Shown in pieces: positions 1 through 7,105 of a stretch of DNA of 8,531 bases (position 1 is the stretch's first letter; the number at the start of each line of letters is the position of its first letter). The notes under the pieces are model-generated. The model did no database searches. It worked only from the letters and a program-made list of their open reading frames with translations, and was not told the origin of the DNA. The translations under genes and the position numbers were made by a program. The DNA comes from Chloroflexota bacterium (lineage in GTDB: Bacteria; Chloroflexota; Anaerolineae; Aggregatilineales; Aggregatilineaceae): assembly GCA_016234525.1 (NCBI GenBank), contig JACRBK010000200.1:1-8531 (forward strand), written 5' to 3'.

Positions 1-164
1 ACATACCGATTACCATCCACGTCATAAAGATACGGCCCTTCGCCCCGCGCGATAAACAAGGGATCACCGCCCACCCCACGAAACGCGCGCACCGGTGAAC
101 TGACCCCTCCCGGCATTACCTGGAGAGCCTGAGCATACAGTTCGGAAGAACGTTCGGTTTTCAT
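1..164 (-). CDS. hemL: Glutamate-1-semialdehyde 2,1-aminomutase, N-terminal fragment
   Basis: This is the start of a gene that continues past the left edge; 54 codons and two bases are visible. HemL is a PLP-dependent cytosolic enzyme that isomerises glutamate-1-semialdehyde to 5-aminolevulinate, the second step of the C5 route after HemA. The visible part matches the family N-terminus closely: PGGVSSPVRAF at residues 18-28, then GGDPLFIARGEGPYLYDVDG at 32-51, which contacts substrate in known structures. The PLP lysine lies outside the window, so integrity cannot be judged. The ATG overlaps the hemE stop as ATGA, and a run of six G just upstream can act as ribosome binding site, so translation is probably coupled to hemE. 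It is the last visible gene of the heme operon. Confidence 0.95.
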   Translation of the reverse strand, partial: MKTERSSELYAQALQVMPGGVSSPVRAFRGVGGDPLFIARGEGPYLYDVDGNRY

Positions 165-1207
165 GACCCCCCACTATTATCACTGCGCTCATGCACATAA
201 TCCACCAACCGCCGGATATGATCCACTGGCGTTTCGGGCAGAACACCGTGTCCCAGGTTGAAGATATGGCCGGGTCGCCCGGTGGTTCGCGCCAAAACAT
301 TGTCTACATTGCGCTGAAGTTGATCCCAGGGGGCGAAAAGAAGCGTTGGATCGAGATTACCCTGCACTGCTACATTCGGCCCAAGTTGATCCCAGGCGTG
401 ATCGATCTCGATGCGCCAGTCCACGCCGATCACGTCGGCTCCTGTCTCTCGGACCAGCGGCAGCAGCCCATTGAGATCAGCGCCGAAGTAGATCACCGGG
501 ACCCCGGTGCTTTTGGCCCGTTCTATCACCCGCTGCACGTAGGGCAGCGCCTTTTCACGATAATCGCACGGTGACAATACGCCCGCCCAGGTGTCAAACA
601 CTTGTAACACCTGCGCGCCCGCTTTGACCTGCGCCACCAGATAATCCCCGACGGTCTGCGCCAGTTTATCCATCAAACGATCCCAGGCGTCGGGCTGAGA
701 ATGCATAAACCGCTTGACCTTAATGTGATTCTTCGAGCCGCCGCCCTCAATGGCATAACTCGCCAGAGTGAACGGCGCACCGGAAAAACCGATCAGCGGA
801 ATTTTGCCGTCCAACTCGCGCCGCACCAACCGGATCGCTTCAAGGGTAAAGGGCAAGTTTTCCTCAATGGGCGGGACGATGAGCGCGTCCACGTCGGCGG
901 GCGAGCTTATGGGATTAGTAATTACCGGCCCTTCGCCCTCCACAAATTCCAGGTTTAGCCCCATGCCGATCAGGATCGGGAGAATATCCGCAAAGAGGAT
1001 CGCCGCATCCAGGTTAAAAGCATTGATCGGCTGCAAAGTAATCTCGCAGGCCAGTTCGGGGGTGCGGATCACGTCTAACAGGCTGTGGCGGGCGCGAAGG
1101 GCGCGATACTCGGCCATGTAACGCCCGGCCTGGCGCATGAGCCAGATCGGAGTCACATCCACCGGCTCGCGGCGGCACGCCCGCAAAAAACGATCAGCAT
1201 CCGTCAT
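161..1207 (-). CDS. hemE: Uroporphyrinogen decarboxylase
   Basis: HemE (348 aa) removes the four acetate carboxyls of uroporphyrinogen III as CO2 to give coproporphyrinogen III; it is a cytosolic, cofactor-free enzyme. Both family signatures are present: PIWLMRQAGRYMAEYR at residues 20-35, with the two substrate-binding arginines R25 and R29, and GFSGAPFTLASYAIEGG at 140-156. The catalytic aspartate is D74 in LFADIL, and the conserved histidine is H320 in NLGHGV. Length is normal for the family. The ATG start is supported by the usual short lead into RFLRACRREPVDVTP; a GAAAGG lies about 13 nt upstream, a rather long spacing. This is the only gene of the operon separated from its predecessor, by 59 bp after hemB. 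Its TGA overlaps the hemL ATG. No odd residues were seen. Confidence 0.98.
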   Translation of the reverse strand: MTDADRFLRACRREPVDVTPIWLMRQAGRYMAEYRALRARHSLLDVIRTPELACEITLQPINAFNLDAAILFADILPILIGMGLNLEFVEGEGPVITNPISSPADVDALIVPPIEENLPFTLEAIRLVRRELDGKIPLIGFSGAPFTLASYAIEGGGSKNHIKVKRFMHSQPDAWDRLMDKLAQTVGDYLVAQVKAGAQVLQVFDTWAGVLSPCDYREKALPYVQRVIERAKSTGVPVIYFGADLNGLLPLVRETGADVIGVDWRIEIDHAWDQLGPNVAVQGNLDPTLLFAPWDQLQRNVDNVLARTTGRPGHIFNLGHGVLPETPVDHIRRLVDYVHERSDNSGGS

Positions 1208-1266
1208 GGGGTCTTAAACGCCTTTCAGCACGCAATATAAATAGTTCCTGCACCAGATTTCTATGC
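1208..1266 (-). promoter_or_regulatory. hemB-hemE gap, possible internal promoter or translation initiation region
   Basis: This 59-bp spacer is the only break in an operon whose other genes overlap or abut. It is more AT-rich than the flanking coding sequence and on the minus strand contains CTATTTATATTGCG, with TATATT resembling a -10 box, but no good -35 is visible at 16-18 bp. It also carries the GAAAGG that probably serves hemE as ribosome binding site. It has no clear hairpin with a U-tract. An internal promoter for hemE-hemL is possible but weakly supported. Confidence 0.25.
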
Positions 1267-2247
1267 CTACTCCGTCGCCATTAACCAGCGCGCCGCATCT
1301 TTGGCGTGATAGGTCAGAATTATATCTGCCCCGGCGCGGCGGATCGCGGTGAGCGTTTCCAGAACCACTCGGCGCTCGTCCAGCCAACCTTGCGCCGCCG
1401 CCGCTTTGATCATGCTGTATTCGCCGCTGACGTTATAAGCTGCGATGGGCAGATCAAAACGATCACGCACCCGCTGAATCACATCGAGATAGGCTAATGC
1501 AGGCTTGACCATCAACATATCGGCCCCCTCATCCACGTCAAGCTGCGCTTCGCGTAAGGCTTCGCGGACATTGGCCGGGTCCATCTGGTGTGTGCGGCGA
1601 TCCCCAAAAGCCGGAGCGCTTTGTACAGCCTCGCGGAAGGGTCCATAAAAACTGCTGGCATATTTGATCGCGTAGGAAAGAATACTGATTTGTTTAAAAT
1701 CCGCGCGGTCAAGCGCCTGGCGGATCGCCCGAACCATGCCGTCTATCATGCCGCTGGGCGCGACCACATCCGCGCCCGCCGCCGCGTGAGATACGGCGAC
1801 TTTACCCAAAATATCGAGCGTCTCATCGTTAAGAATCTGGCCCTCGTGCACAATTCCGCAGTGTCCGTGATCGGTGTACTCACACATGCACACGTCAGTG
1901 ATCACCAGCAGATCAGGATTCGCCTGTTTGATGGCCCGGATCGCCTGCTGGATGATGCCATTGGCGGCAAAGTTTTCTTCTCCGAGAGGGTCTTTGTGCG
2001 CGGGCAGGCCAAACAGAATCACCGCCGGAATGCGCAAATCTGAAATCTCTTCGACCTCGCGGGCCAGCCGGTCCACCGACTGGCGATAAACGCCCGGCAT
2101 CGAGGGGATTTCCTCTTGCACATCACGCCCATGCACCACAAACAGCGGATAGACAAAATGAGCCGGGCTGAGCGTTGTCTCGCGGACCATTGCCCGCAGC
2201 GTCGGCGTGGTACGCAGGCGGCGTAATCGCACCGTGGGAAACGTCAT
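1267..2247 (-). CDS. hemB: Porphobilinogen synthase (5-aminolevulinate dehydratase), zinc type
   Basis: HemB (326 aa) condenses two molecules of 5-aminolevulinate into porphobilinogen in the cytosol, as a homo-oligomer (octameric in the family). The two Schiff-base lysines are visible: K195 in SYAIKYASSFYGPFR and K248 in MLMVKPALAYLD. The metal site reads DVCMCEYTDHGHCG (residues 118-131), with C120, C122 and C130 as the three cysteine ligands of zinc-dependent family members. Mg-type enzymes have aspartates or alanine here, so this one should require zinc. Length is normal. The start ATG overlaps the hemD stop (ATGA), with AAAGGAAG about 8 nt upstream inside the end of hemD. The stop is followed by the 59-bp gap before hemE. 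Confidence 0.98.
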   Translation of the reverse strand: MTFPTVRLRRLRTTPTLRAMVRETTLSPAHFVYPLFVVHGRDVQEEIPSMPGVYRQSVDRLAREVEEISDLRIPAVILFGLPAHKDPLGEENFAANGIIQQAIRAIKQANPDLLVITDVCMCEYTDHGHCGIVHEGQILNDETLDILGKVAVSHAAAGADVVAPSGMIDGMVRAIRQALDRADFKQISILSYAIKYASSFYGPFREAVQSAPAFGDRRTHQMDPANVREALREAQLDVDEGADMLMVKPALAYLDVIQRVRDRFDLPIAAYNVSGEYSMIKAAAAQGWLDERRVVLETLTAIRRAGADIILTYHAKDAARWLMATE

Positions 2248-3014
2248 GGGATAGGCTTCCTTTCAAATGCCTGACTTAGGGCCGCGATCAGCCCTTCAAT
2301 CGTGTACGGCTCAGCGATCACATGCACGGGCAGCCCCAACGCGCGCGCCGTTTCTGCCGTGACCGGGCCGATACAGGCCACTAAAGCGCTGCCGACCACC
2401 GAGAGAGGATCATCAAACATCTCAACAAAGTTTTCTACCGTCGAAGCGCTGGTAAATGTCAGCGCGTCAACTGCCCCTGAAAACTGAATCGTGGTGGGTC
2501 TAACCGTCTCATAAGCCACGACCGGATCGACGCTGGCCCCGGCCTGACGCAGCAGATCGGCCAACACCGGGCGGGCCAGATTACCCTGCGGCAGCAAAAT
2601 GCGAGCGCCGTCAAGATCAACGCTGTGATGCAGCGCCTCAAATAGCGCCTCAGCGGTAAAAATTCTCGGCATAAGCGCAGCCTGAACGCCGTATGCTTCT
2701 ACTGTCTTGCGGGTGGCAGGACCAATAACGGCTACAGCGGGCCAATCCAGCCGAGTCGAATCTATGCCCAATATCTCGAAACGCCGCCATAACTGCGTCA
2801 CGGTGCTGTCGCTGGTGATAATCAGCCAGTCGTAACGCGCCAGGTTCGACAATGCCCGGTCAAGAGGAGCCGGATCAACCGGTGGCTGAAGTTCAATGGT
2901 AGGAAGCAGAACCGGCTCGGCCCCCAGATCACGAAGCTGCGCCGCGAAAGACTCGGTTTTATGTGGCGGGCGCGTGATCACAATCCGTTTGCCCGCCAGA
3001 GAATGCGGCGTCAT
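2244..3014 (-). CDS. hemD: Uroporphyrinogen-III synthase
   Basis: HemD (256 aa) closes hydroxymethylbilane to uroporphyrinogen III with inversion of ring D; without it the product of HemC cyclises spontaneously to the useless isomer I. The family diverges strongly in sequence, but the landmarks are present: GKRIVITRP at residues 8-16, YDWLIITSDSTV at 61-72, AVIGPATRKTVEAYG at 95-109, RILLPQGNLARPVLADLL at 138-155, the conserved tyrosine in VAYETV (Y168), FTSASTVENF at 187-196 and ACIGPVTAETARALG at 213-227. This fits the two-lobed alpha/beta fold. Length is typical. The gene lies between hemC and hemB with 4-nt ATGA overlaps on both sides, and a GGAG stands about 10 nt before its ATG. Position and motifs together make the call firm. 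Confidence 0.96.
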   Translation of the reverse strand: MTPHSLAGKRIVITRPPHKTESFAAQLRDLGAEPVLLPTIELQPPVDPAPLDRALSNLARYDWLIITSDSTVTQLWRRFEILGIDSTRLDWPAVAVIGPATRKTVEAYGVQAALMPRIFTAEALFEALHHSVDLDGARILLPQGNLARPVLADLLRQAGASVDPVVAYETVRPTTIQFSGAVDALTFTSASTVENFVEMFDDPLSVVGSALVACIGPVTAETARALGLPVHVIAEPYTIEGLIAALSQAFERKPIP

Positions 3015-3949
3015 ACCGGATAATCTCCGCGTAGGGCAGCTAACAATTCCGCGGCCCCTTGAGCCGACGCCTCATCAGCCAGCCGGACACCGAGTTTGGC
3101 GGCTTCTGCGGTTGGGGCCTCCCCGCGAACGGTAATTGCGCACGTGCCGTCCAGCCCGCTCACTCGCCCAATCAAACGCAGCGTTTCGCCGCTCAGTGTC
3201 GCCCACGCCGATACGGGCAAACGGCAGCCTGCGTCAAGACGCTGCAAAAACGCGCGTTCCGCCGTGACCGCCGCCTGCGAAGCATAATCATTGAGCTTGA
3301 CCACCAGGGATCGTGTTTGTTCATCGCTGGCCCGGCACTGGATCGTAATAGCCCCCTGCCCCGGCGCGGGCAGCATCACATCAGTATGCAACACTTCGCT
3401 GATGGCGTCGTGCCGATTCAGCCGCTCCAATCCGGCAACGGCCAAAACAATCGCATCATAGGGTCCGTCGGGATCATAGGCTTTCCGCAGGCGCGTATCT
3501 ACATTCCCCCGCAGCGTTTCGGTTTTGAGATCAGGGCGATATGCCAACAGTTGGGCGCGGCGGCGTAGGCTGCTGGTGCCTACCGTCGCTCCCTGCGGCA
3601 AGGTGATCAGCGTATACCCGGCGCGGCTGACCAAAGCATCAAACGGATTACCGCGCTGAAGGACAGCCGCGAGCGCAAATTCTGAAGGCATCTCCGTGGG
3701 CAGATCTTTCAGGCTGTGTACGGCCAGATCGATTTCTCCCGTTCGCAGCGCGGCTTCAAGTTCTTGGGTAAACACCCCTTTGCCGCCGATCTCAGGTAAG
3801 GGTTTATCAAGCACCCTATCCCCGGTCGTCGTGATGTGTACCAGTTCGATAATGAGATCGGGATAGACAAGCTGCAACTGATCCCGCACGTGATCAGACT
3901 GCCACAGGGCTAATACGCTGCGCCGCGTGCCGATTCGCAAAGCAGTCAT
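3011..3949 (-). CDS. hemC: Hydroxymethylbilane synthase (porphobilinogen deaminase)
   Basis: HemC (312 aa) polymerises four porphobilinogens into the linear hydroxymethylbilane using a covalently bound dipyrromethane cofactor. The cofactor cysteine is C242 in LDAGCRLPV. The catalytic aspartate is D82 in AVHSLKDLPTE. Other family stretches are RIGTRRSVLALWQ near the N-terminus, GGKGVFTQELEAAL at 55-68, GTSSLRRRAQLL at 124-135, RGNVDTRLRK at 147-156 and LPAPGQGAI at 193-201. Length is typical. The ATG directly follows the hemA TAA with no intervening base, and GGAAG stands about 11 nt upstream inside hemA. The stop overlaps the hemD ATG. All this indicates translation from a common polycistronic message. 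Confidence 0.98.
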   Translation of the reverse strand: MTALRIGTRRSVLALWQSDHVRDQLQLVYPDLIIELVHITTTGDRVLDKPLPEIGGKGVFTQELEAALRTGEIDLAVHSLKDLPTEMPSEFALAAVLQRGNPFDALVSRAGYTLITLPQGATVGTSSLRRRAQLLAYRPDLKTETLRGNVDTRLRKAYDPDGPYDAIVLAVAGLERLNRHDAISEVLHTDVMLPAPGQGAITIQCRASDEQTRSLVVKLNDYASQAAVTAERAFLQRLDAGCRLPVSAWATLSGETLRLIGRVSGLDGTCAITVRGEAPTAEAAKLGVRLADEASAQGAAELLAALRGDYPV

Positions 3950-5203
3950 TTAGGCTGTATCTTCCAATCCGAACAGTTCACGCGCCACCGCCAGGACCAG
4001 CGCGCCATCTTCCTGCCCGGCCTTCGTTCTCAAATTTTGGGTAAGTTGATGGAGCAGTTTATTCATAAATCGATGGCTGAACTGCTCAAACAAAAAGCGC
4101 TCATGTTCACTCTCAGGAGGCAGACGGTTATAAGCCCATGCTAACTCGGACTGGCGCAGGTCTTCGGCGTGTTCGCGCAAGGATCGGATGACCGGGACCA
4201 CCGCCCGCGCCTGATAATCGGCCCAAAACCGACCCAATTCTTCTTCGATGATACGCTCGACAGCCGGAATGTTCGCCCGGCGCTCTTGAAGATTTTCTTC
4301 GATAACAAGCTGTAAATCATCCAGATTGTGCAAATCCACGTGGGGAATGCTCGCCACTGCCGGATCAACATCACGCGGCACAGCGATGTCGATGATGCAT
4401 AAGGGGCGATCTGGGCGTGCCTGCATAATCGGCGCGACATCTTCAAAGGCCAGGATCGTCAAGGGCGCGCCGGAGGTGGTAAACAAAACATCGGCTTTCG
4501 CTAAAGCTTCTTTCAGGTCGGTCATAGGGCGCACCTCAACCTGATACAAGTCAGCCAGGCGGCGCGCATTCGCAGCGGTACGACCAAGCACTGTAATCTG
4601 CCGAACATCACGTTGGACCAGAGATTTGACAACCGCTTCTGCCATTTCGCCCGACCCTAAAACCAGGATATTCTGATCTGCCAATGGGCCGCAGGCTTCC
4701 TCCGCTCTGGCGATCCCCAATGAACTTACCGAGGCTGATCCGCTGCCAATAGTGGTTTCGGACCGCGAACGTTTGGCCGCATGAAGGGCGGATCGAAACA
4801 AAAGCGATAGAGCCGTGCCCAGTGTGTTGTGAGCCTGAGCCAGTTCATGAGCCTGAGCCACCTGCCCCAAAATCTGCGATTCGCCCAGTGCCATCGACTC
4901 CAGCCCGCAGCTTACGCGAAAAAGGTGTTCAGCGGCTTCCAGTCCGGTTGAGGCTTCGACATAGGGAGCCACATCAGCAGCAGAGATTTCACATTGCGCT
5001 AACAGCCCGTTCCACAAAAAATCCATAATCTCATCAGCAGGGAGAAAGGCGTAGAGTTCCAGCCGGTTGCAGGTCGAAACAAGGGCGGCTTCGATTCCAA
5101 ACCGCTTGTCCAGCCAGTCGGTTTGCTGCGCTGGGGTCAGGCTCAGCCGCTCCCGAATGGCGAGTGGGGTACGATGATGGCTAACACTCCGGCAGTGAAA
5201 CAT
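3950..5203 (-). CDS. hemA: Glutamyl-tRNA reductase
   Basis: HemA (417 aa) reduces the glutamyl group of Glu-tRNA(Glu) with NADPH to glutamate-1-semialdehyde, the committed and usually rate-limiting step of the C5 pathway; in the family it is a V-shaped dimer. The nucleophilic cysteine is C45 in VSTCNRLELYA. The catalytic-domain stretch HLFRVSCGLESMALGESQILGQV spans 93-115. The NADPH domain begins at VLGSGEMAEAV (181-191), where the third glycine of the usual GxGxxG is alanine. DIAVPRDVDP is at 272-281 and the C-terminal dimerisation helices follow from about 310. An in-frame TGA stands directly before the ATG, so no longer start exists, and GAGG lies 5 nt upstream. The N-terminus is short but fits the family (SVSHHRTPLAIRERL at 6-20). 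No Cys-Pro heme-regulatory motif is seen. First gene of the heme operon. Confidence 0.98.
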   Translation of the reverse strand: MFHCRSVSHHRTPLAIRERLSLTPAQQTDWLDKRFGIEAALVSTCNRLELYAFLPADEIMDFLWNGLLAQCEISAADVAPYVEASTGLEAAEHLFRVSCGLESMALGESQILGQVAQAHELAQAHNTLGTALSLLFRSALHAAKRSRSETTIGSGSASVSSLGIARAEEACGPLADQNILVLGSGEMAEAVVKSLVQRDVRQITVLGRTAANARRLADLYQVEVRPMTDLKEALAKADVLFTTSGAPLTILAFEDVAPIMQARPDRPLCIIDIAVPRDVDPAVASIPHVDLHNLDDLQLVIEENLQERRANIPAVERIIEEELGRFWADYQARAVVPVIRSLREHAEDLRQSELAWAYNRLPPESEHERFLFEQFSHRFMNKLLHQLTQNLRTKAGQEDGALVLAVARELFGLEDTA

Positions 5204-5435
5204 TCAGCCCTCGCATTTTAGCTTCATTGTAGAGAATGCATCCTGCAAAAAGTATTTTGGTTTTGATTGTAGATAAAATTGAAGCTCAACACGTAGGAAA
5301 CGGCGGTGTCCAGACTTTTGTCAATCAAAGGGTAATTTCTATGAAAACCATGATAAGTTTTACATAGTTTTGCTTAATTCCGCAAGGAGTCTTTTGACGA
5401 AGCAGGCGCGCAGCCTTTTAGCATCGGAGGAACGG
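5204..5435 (-). promoter_or_regulatory. AT-rich leader and probable promoter region of the heme operon
   Basis: This stretch separates the hemA ATG from the terminator of the upstream unit and has no credible gene on either strand. On the minus strand it contains a perfect TTGACA at 5319-5324, but the hexamers at normal spacing (GTTTCC or TTTCCT) are poor -10 boxes. Two TCTACAAT octamers lie at 5266-5273 and 5226-5233, exactly 40 bp apart; their TACAAT cores resemble -10 boxes but lack good -35 partners. An 8-bp dyad with a one-base bulge (5341-5348 against 5357-5365) lies upstream of the TTGACA. The operon must be started here or by readthrough. That a promoter lies here is likely; which element is used is not resolved. 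Confidence 0.45.
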
Positions 5436-5497
5436 AAAAAAAGGAAGAGAGCTGAATAGGGGAGTTCAAGAGAGATCGAACAGCCTATTCAGCCCTC
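5436..5497 (-). terminator. Intrinsic (Rho-independent) terminator after the metallopeptidase gene
   Basis: A perfect 10-bp inverted repeat, GCTGAATAGG at 5451-5460 against CCTATTCAGC at 5484-5493, extends after one mismatch by three more pairs (5447-5449 with 5495-5497). Inside the loop, GTTC at 5464-5467 can pair with GAAC at 5478-5481, leaving a 10-nt apex. Read on the minus strand, the hairpin is followed by TTCC and seven T (5436-5442). It starts about 11 nt beyond the stop codon of the metallopeptidase gene. There is no T-run on the plus side, so it acts on minus-strand transcripts and insulates the heme operon from upstream transcription. Confidence 0.85.
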
Positions 5498-5507
5498 AAA
5501 ATTATCC

Positions 5508-7037
5508 CTACTGCGGCGCGACAAGCTGGGTCTGGTTCATCCAGCCGACCATGCCTGTGCAGTCCACTTCGTACCAGTTGACGGTGCCATCGTGGCCCGC
5601 TCGCCGGATGGTGACTTTGCTGCTGGCAAAACATGCCCCCATCGCCACTGATCTCACCTTTGGCTCGGTATAAATCGGCTGGCTGAACGGCGCAGACGGC
5701 AGGATCACCGTGTCACCCTCGGCAAAAAACGGCTCGGCGGGCGCGCCCAGCGTCAGGCCCGGATCAAGCACATCGGCGGCAACCGGACTTACACCCAGGA
5801 AGGCACGCCATTCGTTTTCGAGATCAAGGAAGGGTTGTCCGGTGACCGTCTCAAGCGCCTGGACCAGATTCGCGCCGTGCCGAATTTCTTCCACGACGCC
5901 GCGATAGGTATCCATGCCGCCGTGAGTATCAACCAGCCAAGACATAAACGACGCGCCCAGATCATAGATCAGGTGGGTGCAGCCGTCCTCTGAGGCGGTC
6001 AAGGCCCCGCCGCCCGGCCCAGCGCCCTGGAAAGTCGGCAAATCGCCGCCGCGCAGGTTTGCCAGGGTACGCAGGCGTTCGTGTACTGGATATTCCTCAA
6101 ATGTCTCGAAGAACATCGCCTGACCTTCTATCCACCAGGCAGGGCCGCGCTGCACGCCTGTTTCCTGCTGGTAAAGGTGGGCGACCTCATGAGTAGTAGT
6201 CGAGGCGGCCTGCTGCATCTGGAACTCGGCGGTGGGATTTTCAGGGTTCCAGAGACAGTCCTTGCGGATTTCGGCAGGCTCCAAGGTGCGCACACGCTGG
6301 ATCGTGCTGCCTGCTTCACCTACAATAGTTCCAGTAAAGCCTAACTGGGTATCGTCAATGGAACTGTCACCCTTGTACTCGTTCCAGTCCGGCCCCGGCG
6401 GGAAGATCACCGCCATCGGGCGATAAGGCAGCGCCTCGCCGAATCCCTCCAGGTAACGGGCATGGTTGTGCGCCATCGCTTCCAACACATAGCGCCCCAG
6501 GTCCTCCGGCATTCCGTACCAGTAGACCAGCATATCTTCACTTTCGGCGCGGAACCATTGGCGAGTCGCATCATAATACACGGCATGGACTGGCTGGCTT
6601 TGGGTCAGGGTATCGCCGGTGCGTGCGCTCCAATAAACGTCGATCTCGTGCCAGGGAGGTAAGCCGCGTCCCTCGTAAGGCCGGGCGATCCACTCGTTGG
6701 GGTTCTCGCCCCGTTCAGCCTGGATACGCCCCGGCTTTCCCGTCGCAAAGGTATAAAACAGGGTAGCACCGCTCACTGTAACCCCCTCCGGCGGGGTGAT
6801 GGTAGCGGTGAACTCCATACCCCCCGGATACAACGAGCGGTACGCCAACGCAGTGAAGCGGATGCCGTCTACCTCCTGATCGGGGTAGGTCTGTGGCTCG
6901 TCCACGCCGCCGACTACCGTATAAGTGTAGTCGTCCTGCGCGCGGGCCAACGGCGAGGACGTGGCAAACACACCGGTCCCCAACACCAGGACAAAAACGA
7001 TCAGCCCGATCCACAGGAGATATCTGCAATTTTTCAT
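5508..7037 (-). CDS. Secreted putative zinc metallopeptidase (HExxH, peptidase MA-like) with C-terminal SH3-like domain
   Basis: I cannot name the gene, but its architecture is clear (509 aa from this start). Residues 1-33 form a signal peptide: MKNCR, a hydrophobic core at about 7-25, and a likely cleavage site after ALA-like LARA (33), so the product is exported. Residues 35-160 are beta-rich without recognised motifs. The catalytic part has TTTHEVAHLYQQ (HExxH at 283-287) and, 16 residues on, WWIEGQAMFFE with E304 as probable third zinc ligand, the layout of gluzincins such as the peptidase MA-like family. Residues about 444-509 resemble a bacterial SH3 domain (NWYEVDCTGMVGWMNQ), often a wall or surface binding module. 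An upstream in-frame ATG at 7104-7106 would add 23 residues and overlaps the previous stop as TAATG; I prefer the start that gives a normal signal peptide. Substrate unknown; it may be a degenerate peptidase. Confidence 0.85.
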   Translation of the reverse strand: MKNCRYLLWIGLIVFVLVLGTGVFATSSPLARAQDDYTYTVVGGVDEPQTYPDQEVDGIRFTALAYRSLYPGGMEFTATITPPEGVTVSGATLFYTFATGKPGRIQAERGENPNEWIARPYEGRGLPPWHEIDVYWSARTGDTLTQSQPVHAVYYDATRQWFRAESEDMLVYWYGMPEDLGRYVLEAMAHNHARYLEGFGEALPYRPMAVIFPPGPDWNEYKGDSSIDDTQLGFTGTIVGEAGSTIQRVRTLEPAEIRKDCLWNPENPTAEFQMQQAASTTTHEVAHLYQQETGVQRGPAWWIEGQAMFFETFEEYPVHERLRTLANLRGGDLPTFQGAGPGGGALTASEDGCTHLIYDLGASFMSWLVDTHGGMDTYRGVVEEIRHGANLVQALETVTGQPFLDLENEWRAFLGVSPVAADVLDPGLTLGAPAEPFFAEGDTVILPSAPFSQPIYTEPKVRSVAMGACFASSKVTIRRAGHDGTVNWYEVDCTGMVGWMNQTQLVAPQ

Positions 7038-7105
7038 AGGGTTATGCTGCCTGATTCCTTTTAGCGTTCTACAAAATTGTACGCGCCACAACACGGAAAT
7101 GATCA

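Noticed and set aside
191..2089. Several open reading frames of 60-150 codons on the plus strand opposite hemE and hemB
   Set aside because: They are the antisense of strongly conserved genes, show no recognisable domains, and arise from the codon bias of the sense genes.
5181..5216. An 11-codon frame (ATG at 5214-5216) overlapping the hemA start in another frame, which might be a regulatory uORF or a sign of a frameshifted hemA N-terminus
   Set aside because: It has no ribosome binding site of its own, and the hemA reading frame itself gives the expected family N-terminus (SVSHHRTPLAIRERL) from a start with GAGG upstream. No frameshift is needed.
5220..5286. Inverted repeat AGCTTCA / TGAAGCT across the hemA leader
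   Set aside because: It is only 7 bp with a 53-nt separation, so it is likely chance and is not expected to form a stable structure.
5341..5367. Short plus-strand frame ATGAAAACC... preceded by AAAGGG
   Set aside because: It ends after eight codons, has no plus-strand neighbour to regulate, and lies in AT-rich leader DNA where such frames occur by chance.
5394..5422. Plus-strand TTGACG with TTTAGC at 17 bp, resembling a promoter
   Set aside because: The -10 match is poor, and no plus-strand gene lies downstream before or after the terminator.
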